Positions 1 through 5,607 of a DNA stretch of 5,607 bases are shown one piece after another. Each line of letters opens with the position of its first letter. Position 1 is the first letter of the stretch. The position numbers were made by a program, and so were the translations under genes. The notes beneath the pieces are model-generated. The model had not been told where the DNA came from. It ran no database searches and saw only the letters and a program-made list of their open reading frames with translations. Location: assembly GCA_021442645.1 (NCBI GenBank), contig JABUSR010000002.1, forward strand, positions 1-5,607. Direction: 5' to 3'. Source of the stretch: Ruminiclostridium sp. GTDB lineage: Bacteria > Bacillota > Clostridia > Oscillospirales > Oscillospiraceae.

Positions 1-11
1 CTGCGGAGGCT

Positions 12-44
12 ATTAAAACAAGCCAATTCTTGTCTTGTTTTAAT
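12..44 (-). terminator. AT-rich terminator hairpin after the MATE gene
   Basis: A perfect 11-bp inverted repeat (ATTAAAACAAG with CTTGTTTTAAT, loop 11 nt) begins 19 nt after the stop codon. The T-rich part belongs to the stem, so it could work from both sides and end transcription of a gene left of the window as well. The stem is AT-rich, so its strength is uncertain. Confidence 0.5.
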
Positions 45-63
45 CGGATTTCAGTATAATATG

Positions 64-1485
64 TCAGGCATCAAGTGCAGGGTCAGGTTCCCTCTTGGCC
101 ACAGCCTCCGCCGCCTCCCGGGCGGTGAGCCGTTTGAAGCTTCGAAACACCAGGCCCGCTGCCAGCACCATGGCCAGGAAGTCGGCGATGGGCCCCGCAA
201 AGAGAACTCCGTCCAGCCCGAAGAACAAAGGCAGGATGAGCAGCAGAGGGAGGAGCAGGAACCCCTGCCGGGAAACCGACAGAATGAGACCCTGCTTCAC
301 CTCGCCGATGCTGGTGAAGTAGTTGGTGGATAAGGGCTGGATGCCCATGAGGCACACCAGGAACATGTATACCCGCAGGTAGGACTCGCCGAACTCGAAG
401 TATTTCGGATCCCCGGATCCAAAGATGGAGATAATCTCCCGGGGAAAGAGCTGGAAGAGCACAAAGGCACAAATGCTGAATAGCATGCCGATGACCAGGC
501 CCCGAAGGTAAGTCTCCTTCACCCGACGGTAGTTTTTCGCCCCCATATTGAAGCTCAGAATAGGCTGACAGCCATGGGCGAGACCCACTACGAAGGAGAC
601 CATGATGGCGTTGGCCTTGCTGACGATGCCCGCCACCGCCAGGGGGATATCACTGCCGTAGACCGACAGGGCACCGTAGTAGGTCAGGGTGTTGTTCAGC
701 ACGATGTTCACGATGGTCATGACCAGGTGGTTGGAGAAGTTGGCCACACCCAGCTTCATGATTTTCCCGGCGTACCGGACTCGGAAGGTCAGTCGGGTCA
801 GTTTCAGGGGAAACGCCTTGAATTTGGGGAAGTATGCCACGCACACAGCACAGGAGACCACCTGGCTGATGACGGTGGCCGCTCCTGCCCCCCGAATCCC
901 CATCCCCAGGGGGTAGAGGAAGATCCAGTCCAGGATAACGTTGAGCACTGCCCCCACCAGGGAGGATTGCATCGCCACCTTGGGGCTTCGGTCGGCCCGG
1001 ATGATAGGATAGACCCCGTTGGTAAAAATATGAAAGGGCATGCCGAAGACCATGATCGACAGATACTCCATTGCGTAGGGCAGGGCGTTATCCGTGGCCC
1101 CGCAGAATCGCAGAAGGGGCTGCCGGCACAAGCCGGTAAACACAGCAAAGGACAGCCCCAACAGGGCCACCAAGGCAAGCCCCGTACAGACATACCTCCG
1201 GGCCTCCTCCTCTCTTCCAGCTCCCAGGGACAGATTGAACCCCGCCGCCATGCCGATGCCGGATAGCAGGGCCAGGGCGATGGAGAAGGACACAAGAGGG
1301 AAGCACACATTGGTGGCGGCATTGCCCAACATGCCCACCACCCGGCCGATGAAAATCTGGTCGGTGATGTTATACACCGATCCCACCAGCAGGGCGACGA
1401 TAGACGGCACAGCGAATTGGCGGATTAGCGGTCCCAGAGGGGCCGTTCCCAGTGGATTGCCCTTAGCATCGGCAGCAGGCTTCAT
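64..1485 (-). CDS. MATE-family efflux transporter
   Basis: A 473-residue inner-membrane exporter of the multidrug and toxic compound extrusion family, which pumps organic cations, drugs or metabolites out in exchange for sodium ions or protons. Seen: hydrophobic segments throughout, consistent with the usual twelve helices; the first-helix pattern ending YNITDQIFIG (38-47); the N-lobe signature around residues 181-208 with LNVILDW and GAGAATVISQ; and the C-lobe counterpart QPILSFNMGAKNYRRVKE (307-324). Length is typical. The open frame extends upstream to a TTG at 1554, but that codon is the -35 box of the promoter. The ATG at 1485 has AAGGAAG 7 nt upstream, so I use it; an intermediate ATG at 1503 has no comparable site. 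It has its own promoter, so it is probably not strictly in the glycyl radical operon. Whether it exports that enzyme's product is a guess; substrate unknown. Confidence 0.93.
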   Translation of the reverse strand: MKPAADAKGNPLGTAPLGPLIRQFAVPSIVALLVGSVYNITDQIFIGRVVGMLGNAATNVCFPLVSFSIALALLSGIGMAAGFNLSLGAGREEEARRYVCTGLALVALLGLSFAVFTGLCRQPLLRFCGATDNALPYAMEYLSIMVFGMPFHIFTNGVYPIIRADRSPKVAMQSSLVGAVLNVILDWIFLYPLGMGIRGAGAATVISQVVSCAVCVAYFPKFKAFPLKLTRLTFRVRYAGKIMKLGVANFSNHLVMTIVNIVLNNTLTYYGALSVYGSDIPLAVAGIVSKANAIMVSFVVGLAHGCQPILSFNMGAKNYRRVKETYLRGLVIGMLFSICAFVLFQLFPREIISIFGSGDPKYFEFGESYLRVYMFLVCLMGIQPLSTNYFTSIGEVKQGLILSVSRQGFLLLPLLLILPLFFGLDGVLFAGPIADFLAMVLAAGLVFRSFKRLTAREAAEAVAKREPDPALDA

Positions 1486-1492
1486 GGCGGCA

Positions 1493-1499
1493 CTTCCTT
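1493..1499 (-). promoter_or_regulatory. Ribosome binding site deciding the MATE start
   Basis: AAGGAAG sits 7 nt before the ATG at 1485. The alternative ATG at 1503 overlaps the start of this site and has only AT-rich sequence upstream of it. Confidence 0.8.
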
Positions 1500-1525
1500 T
1501 CATCAAATTTTTACGATTTGAATCA

Positions 1526-1554
1526 AGTATATCCTCCCCCCTATCGGGTGTCAA
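1526..1554 (-). promoter_or_regulatory. Consensus SigA-type promoter of the MATE gene
   Basis: On the minus strand TTGACA (1554-1549) and TATACT (1531-1526) are separated by exactly 17 bp. Transcription should begin near 1519, leaving a leader of about 34 nt before the ATG at 1485. The upstream TTG of the open frame is the first three bases of the -35 box and would not be transcribed, which settles the start choice. Confidence 0.85.
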
Positions 1555-1576
1555 CCGCCGGAGGGAAAGAAAGACT

Positions 1577-1591
1577 GCCCCCAGACAGGGC
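1577..1591 (-). terminator. Weak candidate terminator after the activase gene
   Basis: In the 100-bp gap after the activase stop, the minus strand shows a 5-bp stem (GCCC plus a T-G pair, 5-nt loop) followed by a T-rich run. Slightly upstream, near 1600-1633, an A-rich stretch, a short GG/CC core and CTTTTTTC form a second imperfect candidate. Either could end the operon before the MATE promoter. Neither is strong. Confidence 0.25.
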
Positions 1592-1655
1592 GATAATAAG
1601 AAAAAAGGGTGGTCTTCCTCTTTTTCCTTTTTCAGGGATCACTCTCCGCAAGGAA

Positions 1656-2618
1656 TCACATCCTTAGGTCGATAGCATCTCCCCCCAGGCTCACTCGGTT
1701 ATCCGGAGCAGTTTCCCGGCACAGGGTATGTAGCCTCTGCAGGCGATCATCAGACCGCTTGCAGCTCTCCACCCCGGTCAGCTCGTAAGATGCTCCGATC
1801 ATCTCGTACTTAGTCTCCCCCAAGTTGTGGTATGGGAGGAGGTTCATCTCCGGGTGGCCGGACAAGCAAGCCACAAACTCTGCTGCCCGGCGGACCTCAT
1901 CCTCGTCATCGTTGTATCCCGGTATCAAAGGTATCCTTACAATGACCCTGCCGGAGAGGCGGGGAAGCTCCTGGCAAAGATGCGTTATGTTCCCCAGAAT
2001 CCCCTCGTTTGGCACACCGGTAAGCACCCGGTGCCTGTGGCTGTCGATGTGCTTGAGGTCGATGAACACCGTATTGCAGTACCTGGCCACTGCCCAGAGA
2101 TGGTCCCAGGGAGCGTAACCTGAGGTCTCCAGGCAGCAGTTGATACCATCCTGGCGGCACAGCCGCAGGGTCTCAGCAGCCACCTCCCATTGGGTCAACA
2201 CCTCGCCTCCGGAGAGTGTCACCCCGCCGCCGCCACGCCGGTAAAAGGCGCTGTCCTTTCTTGCCTCCTGATAGAGCTGGCGGGCCGTGTACTCCTTGCC
2301 GGTAATGCTCCGTGCCCCGACCTGGCAGGAGCGAGCACAGTCCCCGCAGGATGCACACCGGAAAAAGTCCGTAACAACCTGCCCGGTCTCCTCCGAAATA
2401 CTGCTGCATCCCCTGCTGCACACCTCCACACAGGCACCGCAGCCGGTACACTTTCCTGGGTTCACAGCCAGCTGTTTTCTCCCGGAAAGCCCGAAGGGAT
2501 TGCTGCACCACTTACAGCGAAGGGGGCACCCCTTGAAAAAGAGGATGGTACGAATACCCGGCCCGTCTGCATTCCGGTAGCGGCCGATGTCAAACAAAAC
2601 AGCTTTTTTCTCTTCCAT
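1656..2618 (-). CDS. Glycyl radical enzyme activating enzyme (radical SAM)
   Basis: This enzyme installs the glycyl radical: it cleaves S-adenosylmethionine reductively and the 5'-deoxyadenosyl radical removes a hydrogen from the target glycine, here expected to be Gly74 of the small subunit. Seen: DGPGIRT (18-24), the radical SAM cluster motif CX3CX2C (Cys31, Cys35, Cys38), then an inserted ferredoxin-like domain with two CX2CX2CX3C motifs (Cys57/60/63/67 and Cys88/91/94/98) that should hold two extra [4Fe-4S] clusters. Next come the SAM-binding GGGVTLSGGE (129-138) and the C-terminal LLPYHNLGETKY (260-271). Length 320 is normal for activases with the double-ferredoxin insert, which accompany eliminase and decarboxylase enzymes and not pyruvate formate-lyase. 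The start has GAGGGGG at 2629-2635, 10 nt upstream. It is third in the operon, behind a hairpin that may lower its expression. Which protein form it acts on, the free small subunit or the assembled pair, is not visible. Confidence 0.95.
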   Translation of the reverse strand: MEEKKAVLFDIGRYRNADGPGIRTILFFKGCPLRCKWCSNPFGLSGRKQLAVNPGKCTGCGACVEVCSRGCSSISEETGQVVTDFFRCASCGDCARSCQVGARSITGKEYTARQLYQEARKDSAFYRRGGGGVTLSGGEVLTQWEVAAETLRLCRQDGINCCLETSGYAPWDHLWAVARYCNTVFIDLKHIDSHRHRVLTGVPNEGILGNITHLCQELPRLSGRVIVRIPLIPGYNDDEDEVRRAAEFVACLSGHPEMNLLPYHNLGETKYEMIGASYELTGVESCKRSDDRLQRLHTLCRETAPDNRVSLGGDAIDLRM

Positions 2619-2660
2619 AGAACGGGTTCCCCCTCACAGATTAATAAAAACATCACACTC

Positions 2661-2694
2661 TAAAAGGGAGGCGTTCCCTTCCGGGAACGCCTCC
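2661..2694 (-). terminator. Terminator-like hairpin between radical subunit and activase genes
   Basis: On the minus strand there is a perfect 12-bp stem (2694-2683 with 2678-2667, arm GGAGGCGTTCCC) closed by a GGAA tetraloop and followed by CTTTTAG. The stem is strong but the T-run is only four long, so partial termination or protection of the upstream mRNA end is more likely than a complete stop. No convincing promoter lies between it and the activase, so the activase probably depends on read-through and is made in smaller amounts than the enzyme subunits. Confidence 0.65.
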
Positions 2695-2712
2695 TCTGTC
2701 AGGCACACAAGC

Positions 2713-3009
2713 TCAGAAGGTATGCTCAGTCCGGCTGATGATGTCATCCTGTACCCGCTCGGCCAAATCCGTCCAGTAGACACTGTAGCCCGCCACGCGG
2801 ACAATCAAGGTTGGATAGTTTTCCGGGTGAGCCTTGGCATCTACCAGGGTCTCCTTGCTGATTGTATTGAACTGCACATGGTACACACCGTAGTCGTTGA
2901 GCATGGTGCGGACCAGGTTCGTGAAGTTGTTCATTCCAGCTTCCTTATAGATGGGCTGAACATAGGTCGCCTCAGGGCAATTCAGGGGAACGTCGCGGAT
3001 GGTAGTCAT
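2713..3009 (-). CDS. Stand-alone glycyl radical domain, small subunit of the split enzyme
   Basis: This 98-residue protein is the C-terminal radical domain of a glycyl radical enzyme as a separate polypeptide. Seen: LVRTML (32-37), VQFNTISKETLVDAKAHPE (45-63), then the radical loop RVAGYS with Gly74 as the expected radical site, and the family ending DDIISRTEH (88-96). All of these are normally found near the C-terminus of the full-length enzyme. The RVAGYS loop resembles eliminase-type enzymes, whereas the pyruvate formate-lyase repair protein GrcA/YfiD has RVSGYA, so a spare part for pyruvate formate-lyase is less likely. About 31 residues precede LVRTML, more than the linker expected in a fused enzyme, so the gene has its own N-terminus and is not just a broken-off end. 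It begins 60 bp after the large subunit stops, with its own AAAGGAG. It presumably docks into the large subunit and brings Gly74 next to Cys463; that is inference. Confidence 0.95.
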   Translation of the reverse strand: MTTIRDVPLNCPEATYVQPIYKEAGMNNFTNLVRTMLNDYGVYHVQFNTISKETLVDAKAHPENYPTLIVRVAGYSVYWTDLAERVQDDIISRTEHTF

Positions 3010-3018
3010 AGTATACTG

Positions 3019-3025
3019 CTCCTTT
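3019..3025 (-). promoter_or_regulatory. Ribosome binding site of the small radical subunit
   Basis: AAAGGAG lies 9 nt before the ATG at 3009. This strong site shows that the radical domain is translated independently and is not the remnant of a frameshifted or prematurely stopped fused gene. The large subunit has the identical AAAGGAG at 5335-5341, which would suit near-equal synthesis of the two halves. Confidence 0.85.
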
Positions 3026-3035
3026 CTTCCTCTAT

Positions 3036-3064
3036 GTTGATATTCAACTGTCAGCGTATCGCTG
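3036..3064 (-). repeat. Two tandem small hairpins between the two enzyme subunit genes
   Basis: On the minus strand the spacer holds CAGCG-ATA-CGCTG (3064-3052), then 3 nt, then GTTGA-ATA-TCAAC (3048-3036). Both have perfect 5-bp stems and the same ATA loop. They lie between the large-subunit stop codon and the small-subunit ribosome binding site, so they may affect ribosome re-initiation or mRNA stability. Neither is followed by a T-run, so they are not terminators. Confidence 0.5.
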
Positions 3065-3069
3065 TCCGA

Positions 3070-5328
3070 TTATTGGTCAACCATTTCAGTCTGACTGATC
3101 CACATGTTCAGGAGGGTCCCATTGGAGTATGCGCCATAATCCAGCTTGCCGTAGCTGCGGGCAGCGGCCGTGGGACCGTTAACATCTGCCTGCTGAGTCG
3201 CAGACATGGTGTCGGATATGGGGGTACCTGCCAGGCGCCCGTTGGGGGTTGCTCCCGTCATGGCACCGTAGCCCACGTTGGACTGGACCATCTGGATTGC
3301 TGCATCGCAGTAATGCCCGCGGTACATCCGCAGGGGCACCGTGCAGTCAGAAAACCATTTCCAGAGGTCCGCGGCAATTGTGTCCACGTAGTCATCGTCG
3401 TTGCCGAATTTGGGGGCGGCGAGGAGCTTGGCCCGCAGGGCCTCATAGCCCTTGAAGTTGTTCATACAGGCATCGCAGACCTCCCGGAGTGTAGCCTCTT
3501 TGTCGTCGAAGACAACCTTTTTAACCGCCGCTACTGAGTCCGCCATCGTTGCGAAACCGACCATCTGCATGGTGGGGCCGATGTTGACTTTCGCCCCGCC
3601 TGCCGTAGCGTCCACGGCCTTCTCCAGTGCGCCCTCCAGCAGGACCGTAAAGGTCGGCAGGTTAAACTGCTCGGCCAGCAGCTTCTCGCAGATAACCAGG
3701 TTGGCGTGGCACTCCTCGATGGCATACTTTACCTGCGCTTTCACTGCGGCATAGAATTCCTCAAAAGACTGGAAGGATTCCGGTTCCCCGGACTCGAAGG
3801 TGAGAAGCTTTCCGGCGAACATATTGTCGGATTCCACAGGCATAACGCCGTTGGTGACCGCCATGAGGGCAGCCCCTGCCACGTTGATAATCCCGGAGTC
3901 CGTATGGCCGTACTGGAGGCCCTCACAGCCGGGCTCTACACAGCCAATAGGAGATCCGTATTTCATAATTTCCCTGCGGCTGTACTTGGAGTAGCCCTCT
4001 GGGCCGGCAGCCCGGTGCTCCAGCATGGTGTATAGGCTTTCCACGTTGAAGAAGGACGGGTGACCCATGCCCTCTGCAGCCAGCTCGCAGGCCTCCCGAA
4101 GCAGGGAGTCCGGCGTCTTCTGGTGGAGCATGAGAGAGACCGTAGGCGCTGTGGTGCGGACATAGCGCATGGCACGCAGGAACAGGTAGGATAGCTCGTT
4201 GGTAGCGTCCTTACCGTTCTCACCCAGACCGCCCAAGTCCAAGTGAGGATACCGATAGTAGCCACCGAAGATGTAGGCCATCTGAGAAGACTGAAACCAC
4301 ACGTTGGTATTCACACGGATATACAGCTCCTCGATGAGCTCCATCGCAGTCTCGGGGGTCAGGATTCCCTTTTCAATATCCGCCTTATAGTAGGGGTAAA
4401 GATACTGGTCAATCCGGCTCCATGTGATGGAGGGGCCTGCACCTTCTACAAAGAGGAAGAAGCAGACCGCCCATGCGGTCTCCACCGCATCATAGAAGGA
4501 AGTAGCAGGACCCCAAGGCACACGCTTCATCATCTCCGCCATCTTCTTCAGCTCCTGCCTACGGACGGGGTCCTTTTCCTCTGCCGCCTTGCGGCTGCAG
4601 GAAGCGGACATTCGCTCTCCCCAGTCACGGATGGCTTCCAACACCTCGATGATTCCATTATAGAAGATGCGCTTGTCGATAGCGGCAGGGTCGTTGGGAT
4701 CTAGGGCGGCCAGCAACTGCTTAGCCTCCTCATAATACTTTACAAAGCCGTGGGCAATTACGTCAGTCCAAGCGGGGATAAAATGGGAACCATTGGCGCA
4801 CAGGTAGTTGGAAACGTCAGAGACGCCGCCGAATTGCGCCCGGTTCCACTCGTGCTCGGTCACATAGTGGCCCCACTGGACCGCCATCGTCTTGTTCTTC
4901 CAATAGGGGAGCAGGTCTTTTTCCAGTTCTTCATAGTCTTCGTCGGTGATTTCAAAGGGGTCGTATTCCCGATTGCGCAGGTTGACCAGATCCTCCGCCA
5001 GCCAATGGGCATGCAGTTCAATGGCAAAGTTTGCCCCGCGAATCCGTTTGGTGGGCCAGCCTACGAGCTGTTCATAATCGTAGATGGTATCGCTCATGGC
5101 CCGATAGACAGCCGCTGAGGCCTTGTAACGCCGCATAATAGGAGGCATCCCCTCGGTCTCCCGATAGACCTGTGTGTAGACCCTGGCGCGGGTGATATCA
5201 ACATTGGGCCGGTTGCCGTGGAGCATGCCGTTGAGTTCCTGGACACGCTTTGTGCTGCCGACCTTGGCAACGGTACCGGCTCTGAGGTCCTGGCCTAATA
5301 CTGCAGTAGAACAGGTTGGGATAGACAT
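3070..5328 (-). CDS. Glycyl radical enzyme, catalytic (barrel) subunit lacking the glycyl radical domain
   Basis: This is the ten-stranded-barrel part of a glycyl radical enzyme of the eliminase/decarboxylase branch, acting in the cytoplasm under anoxia. Seen: the catalytic motif GCVEP with Cys463 (future thiyl radical) and Glu465 (general acid/base); N-terminal family sequence around residues 95-145 ending in LLPYWKNKT; the late-barrel motifs GGAKVN (577-582), DSVAAVKKVVFDD (597-609) and NGTLLNM (736-742). The protein then stops at residue 752. Fused relatives run about 790-900 residues and continue into a radical domain with an RVxGY loop; no such loop exists anywhere here. The two residues 13 and 14 positions after the cysteine, substrate contacts in choline lyase and glycerol dehydratase as I recall them, are Thr476 and Asp477. 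The start is fixed by AAAGGAG at 5335-5341, 6 nt upstream. It is the first gene of the operon, followed by the radical-domain gene and the activase. Family membership is near certain; substrate unknown. Confidence 0.95.
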   Translation of the reverse strand: MSIPTCSTAVLGQDLRAGTVAKVGSTKRVQELNGMLHGNRPNVDITRARVYTQVYRETEGMPPIMRRYKASAAVYRAMSDTIYDYEQLVGWPTKRIRGANFAIELHAHWLAEDLVNLRNREYDPFEITDEDYEELEKDLLPYWKNKTMAVQWGHYVTEHEWNRAQFGGVSDVSNYLCANGSHFIPAWTDVIAHGFVKYYEEAKQLLAALDPNDPAAIDKRIFYNGIIEVLEAIRDWGERMSASCSRKAAEEKDPVRRQELKKMAEMMKRVPWGPATSFYDAVETAWAVCFFLFVEGAGPSITWSRIDQYLYPYYKADIEKGILTPETAMELIEELYIRVNTNVWFQSSQMAYIFGGYYRYPHLDLGGLGENGKDATNELSYLFLRAMRYVRTTAPTVSLMLHQKTPDSLLREACELAAEGMGHPSFFNVESLYTMLEHRAAGPEGYSKYSRREIMKYGSPIGCVEPGCEGLQYGHTDSGIINVAGAALMAVTNGVMPVESDNMFAGKLLTFESGEPESFQSFEEFYAAVKAQVKYAIEECHANLVICEKLLAEQFNLPTFTVLLEGALEKAVDATAGGAKVNIGPTMQMVGFATMADSVAAVKKVVFDDKEATLREVCDACMNNFKGYEALRAKLLAAPKFGNDDDYVDTIAADLWKWFSDCTVPLRMYRGHYCDAAIQMVQSNVGYGAMTGATPNGRLAGTPISDTMSATQQADVNGPTAAARSYGKLDYGAYSNGTLLNMWISQTEMVDQ

Positions 5329-5475
5329 ACTGTACTCCTTTCACGTCGATGGTGTGGATGGAACTGTATCGCTTTGGGGACGGCGCACCCGCCGGCTTTT
5401 CCGTCTCTTTCTTTTCCCATAGCCAGCCGACTCCGTTCCCCCGGTTCCCGTTACATCGTTTCCTGTGACCAGTAT
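5329..5475 (-). other. Long 5' leader of the glycyl radical enzyme operon
   Basis: About 147 nt are expected between the predicted transcription start and the ATG at 5328. It contains a GC-rich hairpin (5-bp stem CGGCG/CGCCG, 4-nt loop, 5381-5394) and ends in the AAAGGAG at 5335-5341. I recognise no riboswitch or T-box. Its length leaves room for regulation, but none can be shown. Confidence 0.4.
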
Positions 5476-5481
5476 AATTTA

Positions 5482-5510
5482 ATCATAGTATAGTTCTCCC
5501 CTAAAGTCAA
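5482..5510 (-). promoter_or_regulatory. SigA-type promoter of the glycyl radical enzyme operon
   Basis: Read on the minus strand, TTGACT (5510-5505) is followed after exactly 17 bp by TATGAT (5487-5482), near-consensus for the housekeeping sigma factor. The start of transcription would fall near 5475, giving a leader of about 147 nt. The hexamer TATACT occurs twice around the -10 (5492-5487 and 5476-5471), 16 bp apart, and could be part of an operator, but this may just be AT-rich sequence. Confidence 0.75.
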
Positions 5511-5607
5511 TCCGAATGCCGTCACTTCTTTCCGTATAGAGACATGGAGCCCCGTCTTTTCCCCCTTTACCCGAAACCATCTTATCCCAAAAAGAGAAAA
5601 CCGGGGC
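5511..5607 (-). other. Upstream intergenic sequence, possibly the tail of a neighbour's terminator
   Basis: No gene is visible here. At the very edge the minus strand begins GCCCCGG followed by TTTTCTCTTTTT (5607-5589), which looks like the second arm and T-run of an intrinsic terminator whose first arm lies beyond the window. If so, an upstream gene on the same strand ends just outside and the glycyl radical operon starts with its own promoter. The missing arm makes this tentative. Confidence 0.3.

Noticed and set aside
55..60. TATAAT on the plus strand as a promoter reading rightward
   Set aside because: No -35 box at 16-18 bp and it would only produce antisense RNA to the MATE gene.
574..1266. 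Long plus-strand open frame of 230 codons opposite the MATE gene
   Set aside because: It is a shadow of the MATE coding sequence, rich in His, Gly, Asp and Gln with no recognisable domain; similar plus-strand frames opposite the activase and the large subunit are rejected for the same reason.
1486..1554. Upstream TTG start giving a 496-residue MATE protein
   Set aside because: The TTG is part of the -35 box and lies upstream of the predicted transcription start; the ATG at 1485 has a proper ribosome binding site and fits the family's N-terminus.
2713..3009. Small protein as a GrcA/YfiD-type repair part for pyruvate formate-lyase
   Set aside because: Its loop is RVAGYS rather than RVSGYA, it sits beside a barrel protein that lacks this exact domain, and no pyruvate formate-lyase is present in the window.
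3008..3016. TATACT just before the small-subunit ATG as a -10 box
   Set aside because: No -35 hexamer lies at a suitable distance, and the sequence overlaps the start region of a gene within an operon.
5295..5420. A 41-codon open frame in the operon leader (minus strand) that overlaps the large-subunit start, plus a two-codon ATG-TAA upstream of it
   Set aside because: The ribosome binding site is weak and the peptide has no recognisable features; it looks like chance in GC-rich sequence. It would matter only if conserved in relatives.

Overview
The window carries four genes, all read from the minus strand. From the right edge to the left they are: the catalytic barrel of a glycyl radical enzyme (752 aa), a separate 98-aa protein that is the glycyl radical domain, a radical SAM activating enzyme (320 aa), and a MATE-family multidrug/metabolite exporter (473 aa). 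There are no RNA genes, CRISPR repeats or mobile elements that I can see. Fairly high GC content, AAAGGAG-type ribosome binding sites, textbook SigA-type promoters and an oxygen-sensitive radical enzyme point to a strict anaerobe of the Bacillota, most likely an Oscillospiraceae-like gut clostridium. That assignment is inference from style, not from a marker gene.

Layout: positions 5329-5607 hold a SigA-like promoter (TTGACT, 17 bp, TATGAT) and a leader of about 147 nt. Positions 5328-2713 hold the two halves of one glycyl radical enzyme, separated by 60 bp that contain two small tandem hairpins and a strong ribosome binding site. Positions 2712-2619 hold a perfect 12-bp hairpin that looks like an attenuator or weak terminator, followed by the activase (2618-1656). 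The gap 1655-1555 contains weak terminator candidates and then a consensus SigA promoter (TTGACA, 17 bp, TATACT) for the MATE gene (1485-64), which ends in an AT-rich terminator hairpin at the left edge.

How the genes work together: the activase should use S-adenosylmethionine and a [4Fe-4S] cluster to abstract a hydrogen from Gly74 of the small protein. That radical would then have to reach Cys463 of the large protein, which has no glycyl radical loop of its own. Neither half can be a working enzyme alone, so the three genes look like one machine. The active-site motif GCVEP places the large subunit with the eliminase/decarboxylase-type glycyl radical enzymes (choline lyase, diol dehydratase, arylacetate decarboxylase and similar) and not with pyruvate formate-lyase. 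The substrate cannot be read from the sequence. The two-gene split of the enzyme is the main point of interest here.
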